Shown here piece by piece: positions 25,448-35,502 of a DNA stretch of 64,000 nt. The position numbers and the translations under genes were made by a program. Position 1 is the stretch's first letter. The number at the start of each line of letters is the position of its first letter. The stretch spans positions 19,002 through 83,001 of the forward strand of contig JBFMCT010000012.1 of the NCBI GenBank assembly GCA_040754375.1. Reading direction: 5' to 3'. This DNA is from Actinomycetota bacterium (GTDB lineage: Bacteria > Actinomycetota > Acidimicrobiia > Acidimicrobiales > AC-14). The notes under the pieces were generated by a model, which was not told where the DNA came from, ran no database searches, and was given only the letters and a program-made list of their open reading frames with translations.

Positions 25448-27604
25448 GTGAGCGAAGCTAGCCCGATGGACGCATGGACTGTGGTGTGGCCGGGGTCACC
25501 GTACCCCCCGGGGGCCACCTGGGATGGAGAGGGTACCAACTTCGCCCTCTACTCCGAGTCCGCCCATGGCGTCGAGCTGTGCCTGTTCGACGACACCGGC
25601 GAGGAGTCCCGGCTGGCCCTCACCGAGGTCACGGCCTCGGTGTGGCACGGGTATGTGCCCGGCGTAGGCCCTGGCCAGCGTTATGGCTACCGGGTCGACG
25701 GGCCCTACGAGCCTCACCACGGCCACCGCTTCAACAAGGCCAAGCTGCTGGTCGACCCCTACGCCCGGGCCATCGACGGCGGGCTCGACTGGCACGACTC
25801 GGTGTTCGGCTACGTGGTCGGCAAGGACGACACGGTCCGCGACGACCGGGACTCGGCGCCCCACGTGCCTAAGTCGGTGGTGGCCGACACGCTGTTCCCG
25901 TGGGGCGACGACCAGCGCCCTGGCACGGCGTGGCATGACACGATCATCTACGAGACACACGTCAAGGGGTTGACCGCCCGCCACCCGGGGGTCGCTCGCT
26001 CGCTGCGGGGCACCTATGCCGGCCTGGCCAGCCCGGCCGTCGTGGACCACCTCCTGAAGCTCGGGGTGACGGCCGTCGAGCTACTGCCGGTGCACCACTT
26101 CGTGTCCGAGCACGACCTGGTCAAGCGGGGCCTGAGCAACTACTGGGGTTACAACACCCTGGGCTACTTCGCGCCCCACGCCGCCTACTCGTCCTCGGGG
26201 TCGCTCGGCCAGCAGGTGCGGGAGTTCAAGGCCATGGTCCGCAGCCTGCACTCGGCCGGCATCGAGGTGATCCTCGACGTCGTCTACAACCACACGGCCG
26301 AGGGCAACCACATGGGCCCGACGCTCAGCTTCCGGGGCCTCGACAACGCGTCCTACTACCGGCTGGTGGAGGGCGACCGGCGCATGTACATGGACTACAC
26401 GGGCACGGGCAACACCCTCAACGCCCGCCACCCCGAGGTGCTGCACCTCATCATGGACAGCCTGCGCTACTGGGTGACCGAGATGCACGTGGACGGGTTC
26501 CGCTTCGACCTGGCGTCGGCCCTGGCCCGGGGGTTCCACGCCGTCGACCGGCTGTCGGCCTTCTTCGACCTCATCCATCAGGACCCGGTCGTCTCCCAGG
26601 TCAAGCTCATCGCCGAGCCCTGGGACGTGGGTGAGGGGGGCTACCAGGTCGGCAACTTCCCGGCCTTGTGGACGGAGTGGAACGGGCGCTACCGCGACAC
26701 CGTGCGTGATTTCTGGCGGGGCCACGAACCGAGCCTGGCCGGGATCGGCTACCGCCTGACGGGCTCGTCCGACCTCTACCAGGACGACGGCCGCCGGCCC
26801 CACGCCTCCATCAACTTCGTCACGGCCCACGACGGGTTCACCCTGCGCGACCTCGTGTCGTACAACGGCAAGCACAACGAAGCCAACGGCGAGGACAACC
26901 GCGACGGTACCGACGACAACCGGTCGTGGAACTGCGGGGCCGAGGGCCCCACCGACGACCCCGAGGTGCTGGCCCTGCGGAGCCGCCAGCAGCGCAACTT
27001 CCTGGTGGCCCTCCTGCTCTCCCAGGGCGTGCCCATGCTCCTGGGGGGCGACGAGATCGGACGTACCCAAGGGGGCAACAACAACGCCTACTGCCAGGAC
27101 TCGGAGATCTCCTGGTACGACTGGGACCTCGACGCCGAGGCCGAGGACCTGTTCGCCTTCACCTCCCGCCTGGTCGACCTGCGCCGCCGCCACCCGGTGT
27201 TCCGCCGCCGCCGGTTCTTCCAGGGCCGGCCCATCCACGGCTCGGGCCTGGCCGACATCGGCTGGTTCGCCCCCGACGGCCACCAGATGACCGAGTCGGA
27301 GTGGCTGTCGGGCCGGGTGGGGGCGCTGGGCATGTTCCTCAACGGCGAGGAGATCGCCGAGCCGGGCCCCCGGGGGGAGCGGGTGGTCGACGACAGCTTC
27401 CTCGTGCTGCTCAACGGCGGCGGCGAGGCCGTCCCCTTCCGGCTGCCCGATGCCAAGTGGGCCACGACTTACGAGCTGGTCCTCGACACGCCCATGGGCT
27501 ATGCCGCCTCCCACCCGGCCACTGTCGAGGGCGCCACCCTCAAGGGCGGCGAGGACTTCCACCTCGACCCCAGGTCGGTCACCGTCCTGCGCAAGACGAG
27601 CTGA
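25448..27604 (+). CDS. glgX: Glycogen debranching enzyme GlgX
   Basis: A GH13 isoamylase-type enzyme that hydrolyses alpha-1,6 branches of glycogen. The N-terminal CBM48-like domain ([20 protein letters not shown]) is followed by the catalytic barrel: [14 protein letters not shown], nucleophile D354 in FRFDLAS, acid/base E390 in IAEPWD, and stabiliser D462 in AHDGF. The [10 protein letters not shown] segment is a GlgX/TreX signature. The protein has 718 residues. GTG 25448 or ATG 25466 may be used. No other glycogen genes are adjacent. Confidence 0.95.
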   Translation: MSEASPMDAWTVVWPGSPYPPGATWDGEGTNFALYSESAHGVELCLFDDTGEESRLALTEVTASVWHGYVPGVGPGQRYGYRVDGPYEPHHGHRFNKAKLLVDPYARAIDGGLDWHDSVFGYVVGKDDTVRDDRDSAPHVPKSVVADTLFPWGDDQRPGTAWHDTIIYETHVKGLTARHPGVARSLRGTYAGLASPAVVDHLLKLGVTAVELLPVHHFVSEHDLVKRGLSNYWGYNTLGYFAPHAAYSSSGSLGQQVREFKAMVRSLHSAGIEVILDVVYNHTAEGNHMGPTLSFRGLDNASYYRLVEGDRRMYMDYTGTGNTLNARHPEVLHLIMDSLRYWVTEMHVDGFRFDLASALARGFHAVDRLSAFFDLIHQDPVVSQVKLIAEPWDVGEGGYQVGNFPALWTEWNGRYRDTVRDFWRGHEPSLAGIGYRLTGSSDLYQDDGRRPHASINFVTAHDGFTLRDLVSYNGKHNEANGEDNRDGTDDNRSWNCGAEGPTDDPEVLALRSRQQRNFLVALLLSQGVPMLLGGDEIGRTQGGNNNAYCQDSEISWYDWDLDAEAEDLFAFTSRLVDLRRRHPVFRRRRFFQGRPIHGSGLADIGWFAPDGHQMTESEWLSGRVGALGMFLNGEEIAEPGPRGERVVDDSFLVLLNGGGEAVPFRLPDAKWATTYELVLDTPMGYAASHPATVEGATLKGGEDFHLDPRSVTVLRKTS

Positions 27605-27625
27605 GGACTCGACTCGGGCGGGCCC

Positions 27626-28408
27626 TCAGGCCCCGGCGACGGCCTTGAGGAAGGCCCGGCGGGCGGCCAGCTGGGTAACCACCAGCAGGAGCAGGGCGAC
27701 GCCCACGGCCTCGATGACGGGACCGGCCGTGAGGGGGCCGGTGATCATGGCCCGGGCGGCGTCGACCATGTAGGTGAACGGGTTCCAGGCGGACGCCGCC
27801 TGTACCCAGCCGGGCAGCAGCGACTCGGGCACGAACTGGGTCGACAGGAACTGCAGGGGCAGGAACAGGGGGGCCAGGGCCAGCGGCGCCTGGGGGTTGC
27901 GGGTGCCGAGGGCGACCACGAAGTAGAGGCCCCCGTAGGCCGCGGCCCACAGCACCAGCAGGGCGAACAGCAGGGCGATGCCGAGCACGCCCTCGTTGAC
28001 CTCGGTGCCCAGCAGCACCCCGACGACGAGCAGCACCGCCCCCGCGGGCAGCACCCGGACCACGTCGAAGAGCACCCGGCTGGCGAGCAGGGCCGTGGGC
28101 CGGGCATCGAGCAGGCGCAGGCGGTCGAGGAAGCCCGACTGGATGTCGATGACCAGGCTGGTGGCCGCGTAACCGACCCCGGTCATGGCCGTGAGCATGA
28201 TGATGGCCGGGGACATCCACTCCGCGTAGTTGCTTGTCGGAAAGCCCGGCAGGTCGGTCACCCGGTAGAGGGTCTTGGCCACCAGCACGAGCACGGCCAA
28301 GGGGATGATGATGGGCAGGGCGTAGGCCAGCACGGGGTTGCGGCGGCCCTCGCGCAGGTTCCGCACCAGCAGGAGCCCGACCTGGGTGGCACCCCCCACG
28401 GCCTTCAC
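27626..28408 (-). CDS. ABC-2 type transporter permease (drug/daunorubicin exporter family)
   Basis: A six-helix ABC-2 permease of 260 residues. It contains the family pattern SPAIIMLTAMTGVGYAATSLVIDIQSGFLDRLRLL, where the short polar segment after DIQSG is typical, and a C-terminal WNPFTYMVDAARA motif of DrrB-like permeases. The GTG start overlaps the stop of the ATPase gene just upstream, so the pair forms one exporter. The substrate is unknown, probably a hydrophobic compound or drug. Confidence 0.87.
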   Translation of the reverse strand: MKAVGGATQVGLLLVRNLREGRRNPVLAYALPIIIPLAVLVLVAKTLYRVTDLPGFPTSNYAEWMSPAIIMLTAMTGVGYAATSLVIDIQSGFLDRLRLLDARPTALLASRVLFDVVRVLPAGAVLLVVGVLLGTEVNEGVLGIALLFALLVLWAAAYGGLYFVVALGTRNPQAPLALAPLFLPLQFLSTQFVPESLLPGWVQAASAWNPFTYMVDAARAMITGPLTAGPVIEAVGVALLLLVVTQLAARRAFLKAVAGA

Positions 28409-29424
28409 GAGCGCCCCACCACCCCGAGGTTGCGCCGGGCGGCCGACAGCGAGCCCGACTCTCCGGCCCCGGCCGACGATTCGATCTCGGTGCCGGTCAG
28501 GTTCACGAACACGTCCTCCAGGGTCGGGGGCAGGATGCTGAGGCGCTCGACCTGCACGCCCGCGCCCTGCAGGCGGGCCAGCAGGGCGGGCACGGTCGCC
28601 TCCCCGCCGGCCACGTCGATCGTCACCCAGCCGTCGTCGGCCACCTCGGCCCCGGCCACCGAGGCCAGCTCCTGGCGGGCGGTGGCCAAGCTGGCGGCCG
28701 CCACCCGCATGCGCAGGGTCGTGCTCCCGGCGCTGTCCTTGAGCTGGCGGGGGGTGCCGAGGGCGGCGATCCGGCCCTCGTGCACGATGGCCACCCGGTC
28801 GGCCAGCTCGTCGGCCTCGGCCAGGTACTGGGTGGTCAGGAAGACGGCCGCCCCCTCGGAGCGGAGGTCGGCGATCAGCCCCCACAGGGCGCGGCGGCCC
28901 TGGGGGTCGAGCCCGGTCGTGGGCTCGTCGAGGAACAGCACAGGCGGGCGCCGCACCATGGCCATGGCCACGTCGAGGCGCCGCCGCATCCCCCCCGAGT
29001 AGGTGGCCGCCACCCGGTCAGCCGCAGCCACCAGCCCGAAGGCCGAGAGCAACTCGCCCGCCCGCTCACCGGCGGCCGCCTTGGGCAGCCCGACCAGGCG
29101 GCCAGCCAGCACCAGGTGCTCCCGCCCGGTCATCAGCTCGTCGAGGGCGGCGGCCTGCAGGGCCGCCCCCAGCGCGCGGCGCACCTCGCCGGGCTGGCCG
29201 ACCACGTCGAAGCCGGCCACCTGGCCCGAGCCGGCCGTCGGCTGGATGAGGGTGGTGAGGATGCGGACGGTGGTCGACTTGCCGGCCCCGTTGCGGCCCA
29301 GGAACCCGAAGACCTCGCCCGAGGCCACCGAGAAGCTGACGCCCGAGAGGGCGTCGACCCCCGACGGTTCGTAACGCTTGGTCAGGTTGTCGGCCACGAT
29401 CGCCGGCGACGAGGGCTCGGTCAC
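28405..29424 (-). CDS. DrrA-like ABC transporter ATP-binding protein
   Basis: ATPase of the DrrA subfamily, 339 residues. Walker A is GRNGAGKSTT, the signature YSGGMRRRLDVAMAM, Walker B LFLDEPTTGLDPQ, and the H-loop position is Gln in TTQYL. The C-terminal ~100 residues (from LGTPRQLKD onward, ending LPPTLEDVFVNLTG) form the DrrA regulatory tail. GTG 29424 is preferred because the 16 residues upstream look non-coding. Coupled by GTGA with the permease. Confidence 0.9.
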   Translation of the reverse strand: MTEPSSPAIVADNLTKRYEPSGVDALSGVSFSVASGEVFGFLGRNGAGKSTTVRILTTLIQPTAGSGQVAGFDVVGQPGEVRRALGAALQAAALDELMTGREHLVLAGRLVGLPKAAAGERAGELLSAFGLVAAADRVAATYSGGMRRRLDVAMAMVRRPPVLFLDEPTTGLDPQGRRALWGLIADLRSEGAAVFLTTQYLAEADELADRVAIVHEGRIAALGTPRQLKDSAGSTTLRMRVAAASLATARQELASVAGAEVADDGWVTIDVAGGEATVPALLARLQGAGVQVERLSILPPTLEDVFVNLTGTEIESSAGAGESGSLSAARRNLGVVGRS

Positions 29425-29495
29425 CCCCGCACGATGCCACGCGCCACCGTCCTGTGAACGGCTACCTTGCAAGCACCGTGAGAAAGGGGGAGGAC

Positions 29496-29519
29496 ATGCC
29501 GCTGCTCGTGCGTCGCTGA
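29496..29519 (+). CDS. Seven-residue leader peptide upstream of the oxyanion ABC importer
   Basis: ATG-CCG-CTG-CTC-GTG-CGT-CGC-TGA encodes MPLLVRR. It is preceded by a perfectly spaced AAAGGGGGAGGA ribosome site, far stronger than needed by chance. The last two Arg codons form the 5' arm of a hairpin. It lies 117 bases upstream of the substrate-binding protein gene. This layout suggests translation-coupled attenuation, as for other actinobacterial sulfur/oxyanion transport leaders. Confidence 0.55.
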   Translation: MPLLVRR

Positions 29520-29597
29520 AAGTGCGACGCAGGCGCCCGGTCGGGTGCCGACGACCACCGCGGCTCGCCCTTCGAGTGATCCGGCCTCCGCGGTGGT
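29509..29597 (+). promoter_or_regulatory. Candidate attenuator: two hairpins between leader peptide and importer genes
   Basis: Hairpin 1 pairs TGCGTCGC (29509-29516, the leader peptide's Arg codons) with GCGACGCA (29524-29531). Hairpin 2 pairs ACCACCGCGG (29554-29563) with CCGCGGTGGT (29588-29597). Ribosome position on the leader would open hairpin 1. No U-tract follows hairpin 2, so control could be by Rho or by masking translation. Confidence 0.45.
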
Positions 29598-29636
29598 TGC
29601 TTCCCTGAAGTTCGAGGACAACCCCGGAGGACGATC

Positions 29637-30575
29637 ATGCGTTCTGCCCCGTGGCGCACCCGCGCCACCCTTTCCCTCGTCGCCGCCCTGGCCCTGACGG
29701 CCGCCGCGTGCGGGGACGACAGCTCTCCCAGTGCCACCCAGCCGGCGCCTTCGGGCGACCGCACCCTGCGCATCAGCGCCATCCCCGACCAGGACCCGGC
29801 CAAGCTGGTCGAGATCAACAGCGCCATGGCCACCTATCTGGCGGCCGCCCTGGGCGTGAAGGTCGAGTACGTGCCCGTGAGCGACTACGCGGCCTCGGTG
29901 AGCCTGTTCCGGGCGGGTGACCTCGACATGGTCTTCTTCGGGGGCCTGACCGGGGTGCAGGCCCGCCTGCAGGCCCCGGGGTCGACGCTGCTGGCCCAGC
30001 GCGACGTCGACGACGCCTTCCGGTCGGTGTTCATCGCCGGCACCGGCAGCGGCGTCGGGCCGATGACCGACGTGGCCGGGCTGGCCGCCTTCAAGGGCAA
30101 GCGGTTCACGTTCGGGTCCGAGTCGTCGACCTCGGGACGGCTCATGCCCGAGTTCTTCCTCGACCAGGCGGGTGTGACCAGCGAGCGGGACTTCACCGGG
30201 GCACCCGGTTACTCCGGGTCCCACGACAAGACCGTCGACCTGGTCGAGGCCGGTTCGTTCGACGGGGGTGCCCTCAACGCGGCTGTGTGGGACCGGCGCA
30301 AGGCGGCCGGCACGGTCGACCAGACCAAGGTCGTGGAGGTCTTCCGCACGCCGCCCTACCGGGACTACCACTGGATCGCCGGGCCTCGCACCGACGAGCG
30401 TTTCGGCGCCGGGTTCGCGGAGAAGGCCAAGGCGGCCCTGCTGGCCCTCGACTACGCCAACCCCGAGCACACCCGCCTGCTCGACCTCTACTCGGCCAAG
30501 AAGTTCATCCCCACCGAAGCGGGTCACTACCGCGAGATCGAGTCGATCGGCCGCAAGCTCCGGCTCATCTCGTGA
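29637..30575 (+). CDS. PhnD-type substrate-binding lipoprotein of an oxyanion ABC importer (putative selenate type)
   Basis: A 312-residue lipoprotein: signal [15 protein letters not shown] with the lipobox Cys at about residue 24, then a PhnD-like periplasmic-binding fold. [44 protein letters not shown] and [18 protein letters not shown] are characteristic of the PhnD relatives annotated as putative selenate transporters. Phosphonate or phosphite remain alternatives. The ATG has a CCGGAGGA ribosome site. It is the first gene of a three-gene operon with ATPase and permease linked by stop/start overlaps. Confidence 0.85.
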   Translation: MRSAPWRTRATLSLVAALALTAAACGDDSSPSATQPAPSGDRTLRISAIPDQDPAKLVEINSAMATYLAAALGVKVEYVPVSDYAASVSLFRAGDLDMVFFGGLTGVQARLQAPGSTLLAQRDVDDAFRSVFIAGTGSGVGPMTDVAGLAAFKGKRFTFGSESSTSGRLMPEFFLDQAGVTSERDFTGAPGYSGSHDKTVDLVEAGSFDGGALNAAVWDRRKAAGTVDQTKVVEVFRTPPYRDYHWIAGPRTDERFGAGFAEKAKAALLALDYANPEHTRLLDLYSAKKFIPTEAGHYREIESIGRKLRLIS

Positions 30576-31354
30576 CCGGTACCGGCCCGGCCGTCTCCCT
30601 GCGGGGGGTACGGGTGGAGCTGGGCACCAACGTGGCCCTCGACGGGTTCGACCTCGAGGTCGGGGCCGGCCAGCGCGTGGCGCTGGTCGGCCCCAGCGGG
30701 GCGGGCAAGACGACGGCCTTACGGCTGTGCAACGCCACCGTGGCCCCGGCCGCCGGGACGGTGACCGTGCTCGGCACCGACCTGGCCACGGCCGGTCCCC
30801 GGGAACTGAGAGCCATGCGCCGGCGGGTGGGGACCGTCTACCAGCAGCTCGACCTGGTCGGGCCCGTTCGGGTCGTCCACAACGTCAACGCCGGGCGCCT
30901 GGGTTGGTGGGGGCGGGGCCGGGCCCTGCGCTCGCTGGTGCGCCCCGTCGAGGTCGACGCTGCCCGTGCCGCCCTGGCCCAGGTGGGCATCGCCGGCAAG
31001 CTGTTCGAACGCACCGACGCACTGTCGGGGGGTGAGCAGCAGCGGGTCGCCCTGGCCCGGGTGCTGGTCCAGCGCCCCGACCTGGTCCTGGCCGACGAAC
31101 CCGTGTCCAGCCTCGACCCGGCCCGGGCCGGCGAGGTCATGGACCTGCTGGCCGCGGTGGCGTCGGGAGGCGAGGCTGGGACCGGCGACGGTCCCGCCCC
31201 CGCCCTGCTGGTCAGCCTCCACGACTTCGACCTGGCCCGGGAGCGGTGCGACCGGGTCGTCGGGGTGCGGGCCGGCCGGGTCGTGTTCGACCTGCCGGCG
31301 GCCGAGGTCACCGACGAGATGGGCTCGGCCCTCTACCGGATCGCCGCCCGTTGA
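30572..31354 (+). CDS. PhnC-type ABC importer ATP-binding protein
   Basis: A 260-residue ABC ATPase energising uptake of the ligand bound by the preceding lipoprotein. Walker A is GPSGAGKTT, the Q-loop lies in [11 protein letters not shown], the signature is [15 protein letters not shown], Walker [14 protein letters not shown], and the H-loop SLHDFDLA. The PhnC-like order (N-terminal beta strand [21 protein letters not shown]) is evident. The GTG start lies in the stop of the binding protein gene and its stop in the TTG of the permease gene. Confidence 0.92.
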   Translation: MTGTGPAVSLRGVRVELGTNVALDGFDLEVGAGQRVALVGPSGAGKTTALRLCNATVAPAAGTVTVLGTDLATAGPRELRAMRRRVGTVYQQLDLVGPVRVVHNVNAGRLGWWGRGRALRSLVRPVEVDAARAALAQVGIAGKLFERTDALSGGEQQRVALARVLVQRPDLVLADEPVSSLDPARAGEVMDLLAAVASGGEAGTGDGPAPALLVSLHDFDLARERCDRVVGVRAGRVVFDLPAAEVTDEMGSALYRIAAR

Positions 31355-33066
31355 CGACCCGCGACCTCACCGACCTCACCGAGCACGAGTTCGGCCTCTT
31401 CACCGGACCGGACGGGCCCGGCGACGCGGGCGACGGGGGCGACAGGGGCGACGGGGGCGCAGCCCGCGGGCGCCGGCGCCGGCCGGGCCACCGCCGGGCG
31501 GCCCGCTGGTGGCTCGTGGGCCTGGCCGCGGCCGTGGGCTGGTCCCTGTGGTCGGCCGGGGTGGGGCGCCAGGAGGTCGTCAACAGCGGGGGCTGGACGG
31601 TCATGGGCCGCTTCTGGCGGGCGGCCGTGTCCCCCGAGCTGTCCTCCGGCTTCCTGCGCCTGACCCTCGACGCCACCCTGGTCACAGTGGCCTTCGCCGT
31701 CCTGGGCACCGCTCTGGCCGTGCTCCTGGGGCTGGTCGGTGGTGTCCTGACGAGCGAGACGTGGTGGCGCCGGCCCGGGGCGGGCCGCACCGGCGGGACG
31801 GGCCGGCGGCGGGACGGGCTGCGGCCCGGGTGGTTCGTGGGCCGGTTGGCCAACGGGTTGCCCCGGGGGGTGCACGAGGCCGTGTGGGGGCTGTTCCTGG
31901 TCAGCATCTTGGGCCGGGACCCGATGGTCGGCGTCCTGGCCATCGCCATCCCCTTCGGGGCGGTCACGGCCAAGGTGTACGCCGACCTGATCGACGAGAC
32001 GGCCCGGGGGCCGTACGAGGCATTGCGGGCCGCGGGCTCCGGCCGGATGGCGGCCCTGGCCTACGCCGTGTTCCCCGTGGCCCGGGCCGAGATCGTCTCC
32101 TACGCCTTCTACCGGTTCGAGTGCTCGGTGCGCTCGGCCGTCATCCTGGGCATGATCGGCGCCGGGGGGCTCGGCTTCCAGCTCAACCTCAGCTTCCAGT
32201 CCCTGCGCTACGAGGAGATGTGGACGCTGATCTACGCCCTGGTGGCCGTCAGCGCCCTGGCCGACATGTGGGGGGCCCGCCTGCGGCGGAGGGCGTCACC
32301 GGGGCGGGTGAAGGCGTCGGTCGTGGCCGCGGCCGTGCTGGTGGTGGCCAGCGTGGTCAAGCTCGGCCCCGACGTGGGGCGCCTGGTCTCGGCCCAGACC
32401 CGCCGGCTGGCCGCCGAGATCGCGGCGTCAGCCTGGCCGCCGTCGCTCCCGGTGGACGGGTGGGCGGGCCTCATACGCCGCAGCCTGGAAACGGTGCAGA
32501 TGTCCCTGCTGGCCATCGCCCTGGCCAGTGCGCTGGCCGTGGGAGTCGCCTTCGTGGCCGCTCGGGGCGGCGGCGGCCCGGCCCGGCGGGTGGCTGCGGC
32601 CCAGGCCAGGGCCGTGCTCCTGCTGACCCGGGCCATCCCGCCGCCGGTGTGGGCGCTGCTCGTGCTGTTCGTCGTCTTCCCCGGCCCCCTGCCGGGGGCG
32701 CTGGCCCTGGGCATCTACAACTTCGGGATCCTCGGCCGGCTCATGTCCGAGGTCGTGGAGAACCTCGACCCCCGGCCCGCCCTGGCCCTGCGGGCGCTGG
32801 GGGCCCCGGCCGTGTCGGCCTTCGCCTACGCCACCCTGCCCATGTCGGCCGGCCGGTTCGCGGCCTACGCCCTCTACCGGTGGGAGGTGGCGGCCCGCGA
32901 GACCGTGGTGGTGGGGGTGGTGGGTGCCGGGGGGCTGGGCCGGCTGCTCGAACAGCAGCGGGCCGCCTTCGACTACAGCGCCATGGTGGGGACGGTGGCC
33001 GCCCTCATCGCCGTCTCAGTGGTCATCGACCTCGTCAGCGCGGCTGCCCGCCGCTCCCTGCGCTGA
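31351..33066 (+). CDS. Fused double PhnE-type ABC permease
   Basis: A 571-residue permease with two tandem PhnE-like transmembrane domains in one chain. Each has an EAA-type cytoplasmic loop: [19 protein letters not shown]...GAGGLGFQL in the first half and [19 protein letters not shown]...GAGGLGRLL in the second. Usual importers of this class use a homodimer or two genes. The N-terminus carries ~45 residues with [10 protein letters not shown] low complexity before the first helix. The TTG start overlaps the ATPase TGA. It completes the putative selenate/phosphonate importer. Confidence 0.85.
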   Translation: MTTRDLTDLTEHEFGLFTGPDGPGDAGDGGDRGDGGAARGRRRRPGHRRAARWWLVGLAAAVGWSLWSAGVGRQEVVNSGGWTVMGRFWRAAVSPELSSGFLRLTLDATLVTVAFAVLGTALAVLLGLVGGVLTSETWWRRPGAGRTGGTGRRRDGLRPGWFVGRLANGLPRGVHEAVWGLFLVSILGRDPMVGVLAIAIPFGAVTAKVYADLIDETARGPYEALRAAGSGRMAALAYAVFPVARAEIVSYAFYRFECSVRSAVILGMIGAGGLGFQLNLSFQSLRYEEMWTLIYALVAVSALADMWGARLRRRASPGRVKASVVAAAVLVVASVVKLGPDVGRLVSAQTRRLAAEIAASAWPPSLPVDGWAGLIRRSLETVQMSLLAIALASALAVGVAFVAARGGGGPARRVAAAQARAVLLLTRAIPPPVWALLVLFVVFPGPLPGALALGIYNFGILGRLMSEVVENLDPRPALALRALGAPAVSAFAYATLPMSAGRFAAYALYRWEVAARETVVVGVVGAGGLGRLLEQQRAAFDYSAMVGTVAALIAVSVVIDLVSAAARRSLR

Positions 33067-33092
33067 TGTCACCGGGCCCTGCCGGCCAGGCG

Positions 33093-33108
33093 TATATTCA
33101 CGAGTGAA
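33093..33108 (+). promoter_or_regulatory. Possible -10 element and small palindrome before the YVTN gene
   Basis: TATATT (33093-33098) is one of the few AT-rich hexamers in the region and ends 12 bases before the ATG at 33111. The palindrome TTCAC-GA-GTGAA (33097-33108) overlaps it. No ribosome-binding site precedes the ATG, so a near-leaderless transcript with an overlapping operator is plausible. No convincing -35 is seen. Confidence 0.35.
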
Positions 33109-33110
33109 CT

Positions 33111-34346
33111 ATGAGGCGGGCGGTGACAGTCGGTTTGGTGGCGATGGCGCTGGCGGCGGGAGCGTGCTCGACCACCGAGGGAGGCCAAGGCGACACGGTC
33201 TCGGCCGGGCCGCGCCCGTCGTGGGCCGGCCTGCCCGACGACCCGCGCGCTGGCGGTTTCCTAGGGTGGCTGCGCCCGCCGGCCGAAGGCGCGGCGGCCG
33301 GCCAGCCCGGCGCCCCCGCCCCCGCCCCCGAGCCCGCGACTACTACCACGACGCTCCCGCCCGGGCCCCCCAACTACCTGGCCCACACCATGGGCCAGGT
33401 GAGCCCGGCCCTGGCTGACATGCCGGTGCGGGTCTACGTGCCCAACAGCGACGCCCACACCCTCACGGTCATCGACCCGGCGACCTTCGAGGTGGTGGCC
33501 CGCTACAGCACGTCGTGGGTGCCCCACCACGTGACCCCGTCGTGGGACATGACCAAGCTCTACATCAACAACACCGAGGGCAACCAGCTCACGGTCCTCG
33601 ACCCCCGCACGTCGAAGCCGGTGGAGACCCTCGACATCATCGATCCCTACAACCTCTACTTCACGCCCGACGGCACCAAGGCCATCGTGGTGGCCGAGCG
33701 CCTCCAGCGCCTCGACTACCGCGACCCCCACACGTGGGAGCTGATCAAGAGCGTGAAGATCCCGGGGGCGGGGGTCGACCACATGGACTTCACCCATGAC
33801 GGCCGCTACCTGATCGCCAGCACCGAGTTCAGCGGCCACATCGTCAAGGTCGACAACGAGAAGATGGAGGTGGCCGACTACATCCACGTGGGTGGCCTGC
33901 CCATCGACGTGAAGATGTCCCCCGACGGCTCGGTGTTCTACGTGACCAACCAGGGCACCCACGGGGTCCACGTCATCGACCCCGACACCATGAAGGAACT
34001 GGCTTTCATCGCCACCGACCGGGGCGCCCACGGGCTCAACTACAGCCGCGACACCAAGCGGCTGTTCGTGAGCAACCGCCTGGCCGGCTCGATCTCGGTC
34101 ATCGACCCGGTCCGCAACGAGGTCACGGCCACCTGGAAGGTGGGGGGTAGCCCTGACATGCTCCAGGTCTCGACCGACGGCAGCCAGATCTGGGTGTCGA
34201 ACCGGTTCCACGGCAGCGTGTCGGTCATCGACACCAACGACGGCTCGGTCATCAAGGTGATCCCCACCGGGGCCGGCGCCCACGGTGTGGCCTTCTACCC
34301 CCAGCCCGGCCGCTTCAGCGTCGGCCACAACGGCGTCTACCGCTGA
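33111..34346 (+). CDS. YVTN beta-propeller lipoprotein
   Basis: An exported 411-residue protein. The N-terminal signal ends in the lipobox LAAGACS (Cys near residue 19), followed by a Pro/Ala/Thr linker, then a seven-bladed propeller of YVTN repeats (VYVPNSDAHTLTVIDPATFEVVARY, LYINNTEGNQLTVLDP, FYVTNQGTHGVHVIDP, LFVSNRLAGSISVIDP, IWVSNRFHGSVSVIDT). Such proteins bind cell-surface ligands or assist metal or quinone enzymes. No partner gene is adjacent. It is convergent with the NlpC/P60 gene. Confidence 0.85.
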   Translation: MRRAVTVGLVAMALAAGACSTTEGGQGDTVSAGPRPSWAGLPDDPRAGGFLGWLRPPAEGAAAGQPGAPAPAPEPATTTTTLPPGPPNYLAHTMGQVSPALADMPVRVYVPNSDAHTLTVIDPATFEVVARYSTSWVPHHVTPSWDMTKLYINNTEGNQLTVLDPRTSKPVETLDIIDPYNLYFTPDGTKAIVVAERLQRLDYRDPHTWELIKSVKIPGAGVDHMDFTHDGRYLIASTEFSGHIVKVDNEKMEVADYIHVGGLPIDVKMSPDGSVFYVTNQGTHGVHVIDPDTMKELAFIATDRGAHGLNYSRDTKRLFVSNRLAGSISVIDPVRNEVTATWKVGGSPDMLQVSTDGSQIWVSNRFHGSVSVIDTNDGSVIKVIPTGAGAHGVAFYPQPGRFSVGHNGVYR

Positions 34347-34356
34347 GCCCGGCCTC

Positions 34357-35502
34357 TCAGCCCGGGCGTCCGGCGCCCACCAGGTCGATCGAGCGCCAGC
34401 CCCGGTAGCGGATGGGCACGCCCGTCTGGGAGGCCTCGACCATCTGTCCGCCGCCCACGTAGATGGCGTTGTGGTGGATGCTCTCCACCCCGTCCTTGCC
34501 GAAGAACAGCAGGTCGCCGGGCTGGATCTGGTCGATGGGCACCCTGGTCGTCTCGAACCACTGGGTGTAGGCCGAGTGGGACAGGTGGACGCCGGCCGCC
34601 CTCCAGGCGTAGGCGGTGAGGCCCGAGCAGTCGAACGAGTCCGGCCCCGACCCGCCCCATACGTAGGGCTTGCCGATCTGGGCCTCGGCCGTGGCCACGG
34701 CGATGGCCGCCTTGGACGACGGGGGCACGGTCCCCCCCGAGGGGGCGGCCGCGGCCACCTGGGGTGAGCCGGCCGCCGGGGTCTCGGCTGCCGGGGCAGC
34801 CGCCGCGGGAGCCGCCGCCGCCGGGGGGGCGGCCATCTGGGTGGGGGCCGGGCGCCGGGCCGCCTCCTCGGCCGCCCGGCGGGCCTCCTCGGCGGCCACC
34901 AGGTCGGCCAGCTCGCCCTGGGCCCGCACCAGCAGGGCCCGCTGGGCCTCCTCGGCGGCCATCGCCTGGCGGCGCCGGTCGTCGGCCTCGCCGGCCGCCT
35001 CCTTGGCCTCCCGCTCCTCTGCGGCCAGCCGGGCCGTCCTCTCGGCCAAGTCCTCGCGGGCGGCCCGCAGCTCGCCCAGGACGGTCCGCTGGTCGGCCGC
35101 CGTGACCTGCATGTACTGGCGGCGCACGGCCAGGTCGACGTGGTCGGTGCTGCGGGCCAGGCGGCTGAGGGTGGCGGTGTGGCCCCCGCTCACATAGGCC
35201 ATTACGGCCACGTCGGCCAGCCGGGCCTTGACCCCGGCCATGCGTTCGGAGGAGCGGGCCATGTCGGCCTCGGCCCGGGCCATCGACTCCTGCACTTCGG
35301 CCAGGGCCAGCTGGGCGCGGTTGAACCTCTCGGCGGCCATGCTCACCTGCGTGCCCTGGGCCTCGAGCTGGTCGGCCAGGCGGGCCGCCTCAACCCGCTT
35401 CTCGTCGACGGTCTGGCCGCGCGCGGGCAGAGGCGCCGATACGGGAAGCATGAACGCGATCCCGACGAGGACGCCGAGAGTCCTACGACGCCGTGGGGTC
35501 AA
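34357..35502 (-). CDS. Secreted NlpC/P60 peptidoglycan endopeptidase (RipA-like)
   Basis: Cleaves stem peptides in the wall. The 381-residue protein has a signal peptide (TLGVLVGIAFMLPVSAPLPARG), a long coiled coil (about residues 30-215), an Ala/Pro linker, and a C-terminal NlpC/P60 domain. The nucleophile Cys is in DSFDCSGLTAYAW and the His in SIHHNAIYVGGGQMVEA. The start is TTG 35502 with GAGGT upstream; the internal ATG is inside the signal peptide. The coiled coil probably gates the active site as in RipA and PcsB relatives. Confidence 0.9.
   Translation of the reverse strand: MTPRRRRTLGVLVGIAFMLPVSAPLPARGQTVDEKRVEAARLADQLEAQGTQVSMAAERFNRAQLALAEVQESMARAEADMARSSERMAGVKARLADVAVMAYVSGGHTATLSRLARSTDHVDLAVRRQYMQVTAADQRTVLGELRAAREDLAERTARLAAEEREAKEAAGEADDRRRQAMAAEEAQRALLVRAQGELADLVAAEEARRAAEEAARRPAPTQMAAPPAAAAPAAAAPAAETPAAGSPQVAAAAPSGGTVPPSSKAAIAVATAEAQIGKPYVWGGSGPDSFDCSGLTAYAWRAAGVHLSHSAYTQWFETTRVPIDQIQPGDLLFFGKDGVESIHHNAIYVGGGQMVEASQTGVPIRYRGWRSIDLVGAGRPG

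Noticed and set aside
25496..26050. Minus-strand frames opposite glgX
   Set aside because: glgX has all catalytic residues on the plus strand; these are shadows.
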